Source: Halovenus sp.
Lineage (GTDB): Archaea > Halobacteriota > Halobacteria > Halobacteriales > Haloarculaceae
Length of the DNA stretch: 30,997 nt
Assembly: GCA_028274925.1 (NCBI GenBank)
Contig: JAQCNR010000168.1
Location: forward strand, 1 to 30,997
Direction: 5' to 3'
Below, piece after piece: positions 30,953 to 30,997 of this stretch. The stretch's first letter is position 1. Each line of letters opens with the position of its first letter. Both the position numbers and the translations under genes were made by a program. Below the pieces are notes generated by a model that did no database searches, was not told the DNA's origin, and worked only from the letters and a program-made list of their open reading frames with translations.

Positions 30953-30960
30953 TTATAATT
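30953..30960 (-). promoter_or_regulatory. TATA element for the HalX regulator
   Basis: The minus strand reads AATTATAA centred 28 bases before the GTG at 30928, which predicts a leaderless mRNA and supports the unusual start codon. Confidence 0.5.
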
Positions 30961-30997
30961 ATGCTGGTTCGAAAGAGTACGTCCTGGTGACCGACCT

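Noticed and set aside
1..30997. tRNA or rRNA genes, CRISPR arrays, IS elements, attachment sites
   Set aside because: Scanned the gaps by eye for tRNA-like arms, regular short repeats with spacers, transposase motifs and flanking direct repeats, and found none that held up.
30961..30997. Possible start of a further gene at the right edge
   Set aside because: Only 37 bases remain beyond the HalX promoter, too few to support any call.

Overview
The window looks like about 31 kb of chromosome from a haloarchaeon (class Halobacteria). The encoded proteins are strongly acidic and the DNA is GC-rich. Many start codons have a TATA-like element 27-28 bases upstream, which implies leaderless mRNAs. 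Several families are typical of or restricted to this class: the HalX response regulator, a CheF-like domain, the ThiR regulator, SAMP/MoaD beta-grasp modifiers, DUF2150, and haloarchaeal proteasome subunits. No rRNA, tRNA, CRISPR array or IS element was seen. The one clear mobile element is an intein.

Layout. 1-3.2 kb: the 3' part of a CNNM/CorC-type membrane protein, then a minus-strand pair coding for a 7TM/ATP-grasp fusion and a tiny membrane protein. 3.2-7.7 kb: a regulatory gap rich in inverted repeats, a two-domain alpha/beta hydrolase translationally coupled to an acetoacetate-decarboxylase-like protein that lacks the catalytic lysines, and an ABC-2 exporter pair with its own promoter. 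7.7-10.5 kb: a divergent pair made of a membrane-anchored winged-helix protein and a secreted acidic protein interrupted by an in-frame TAG. 10.6-14.2 kb: the coupled operon dcd-thiR-methyltransferase, with dcd split by a 479-residue intein. 14.3-16.9 kb: pth2, a fusion of a degenerate tyrosine-recombinase fold to a CheF-like domain, and a small conserved-looking protein. 17.2-20 kb: psmA-psmB and truD.

20-28 kb: a cofactor neighbourhood. It holds a tungsten-type aldehyde ferredoxin oxidoreductase with a small co-transcribed partner, three small unknown proteins (one ending in Gly-Gly), a MoaD-like protein ending in Cys-Cys, a SAMP3/MoaD protein ending in Gly-Gly, and two coupled moeA genes, one carrying a periplasmic-binding-protein-like domain. 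The likely common theme is making and loading a molybdo- or tungstopterin cofactor. 28.1-31 kb: DUF2150, a saccharopine-dehydrogenase-like oxidoreductase, a YbaK-type deacylase and a HalX response regulator.

Most worth a second look: the amber-interrupted secreted protein, the dcd intein with an internal HTH, the recombinase-CheF fusion, the lysine-less decarboxylase-like protein, and the cluster of small tail-defined proteins beside the oxidoreductase. Family assignments come from reading motifs and from memory; no database search was run.
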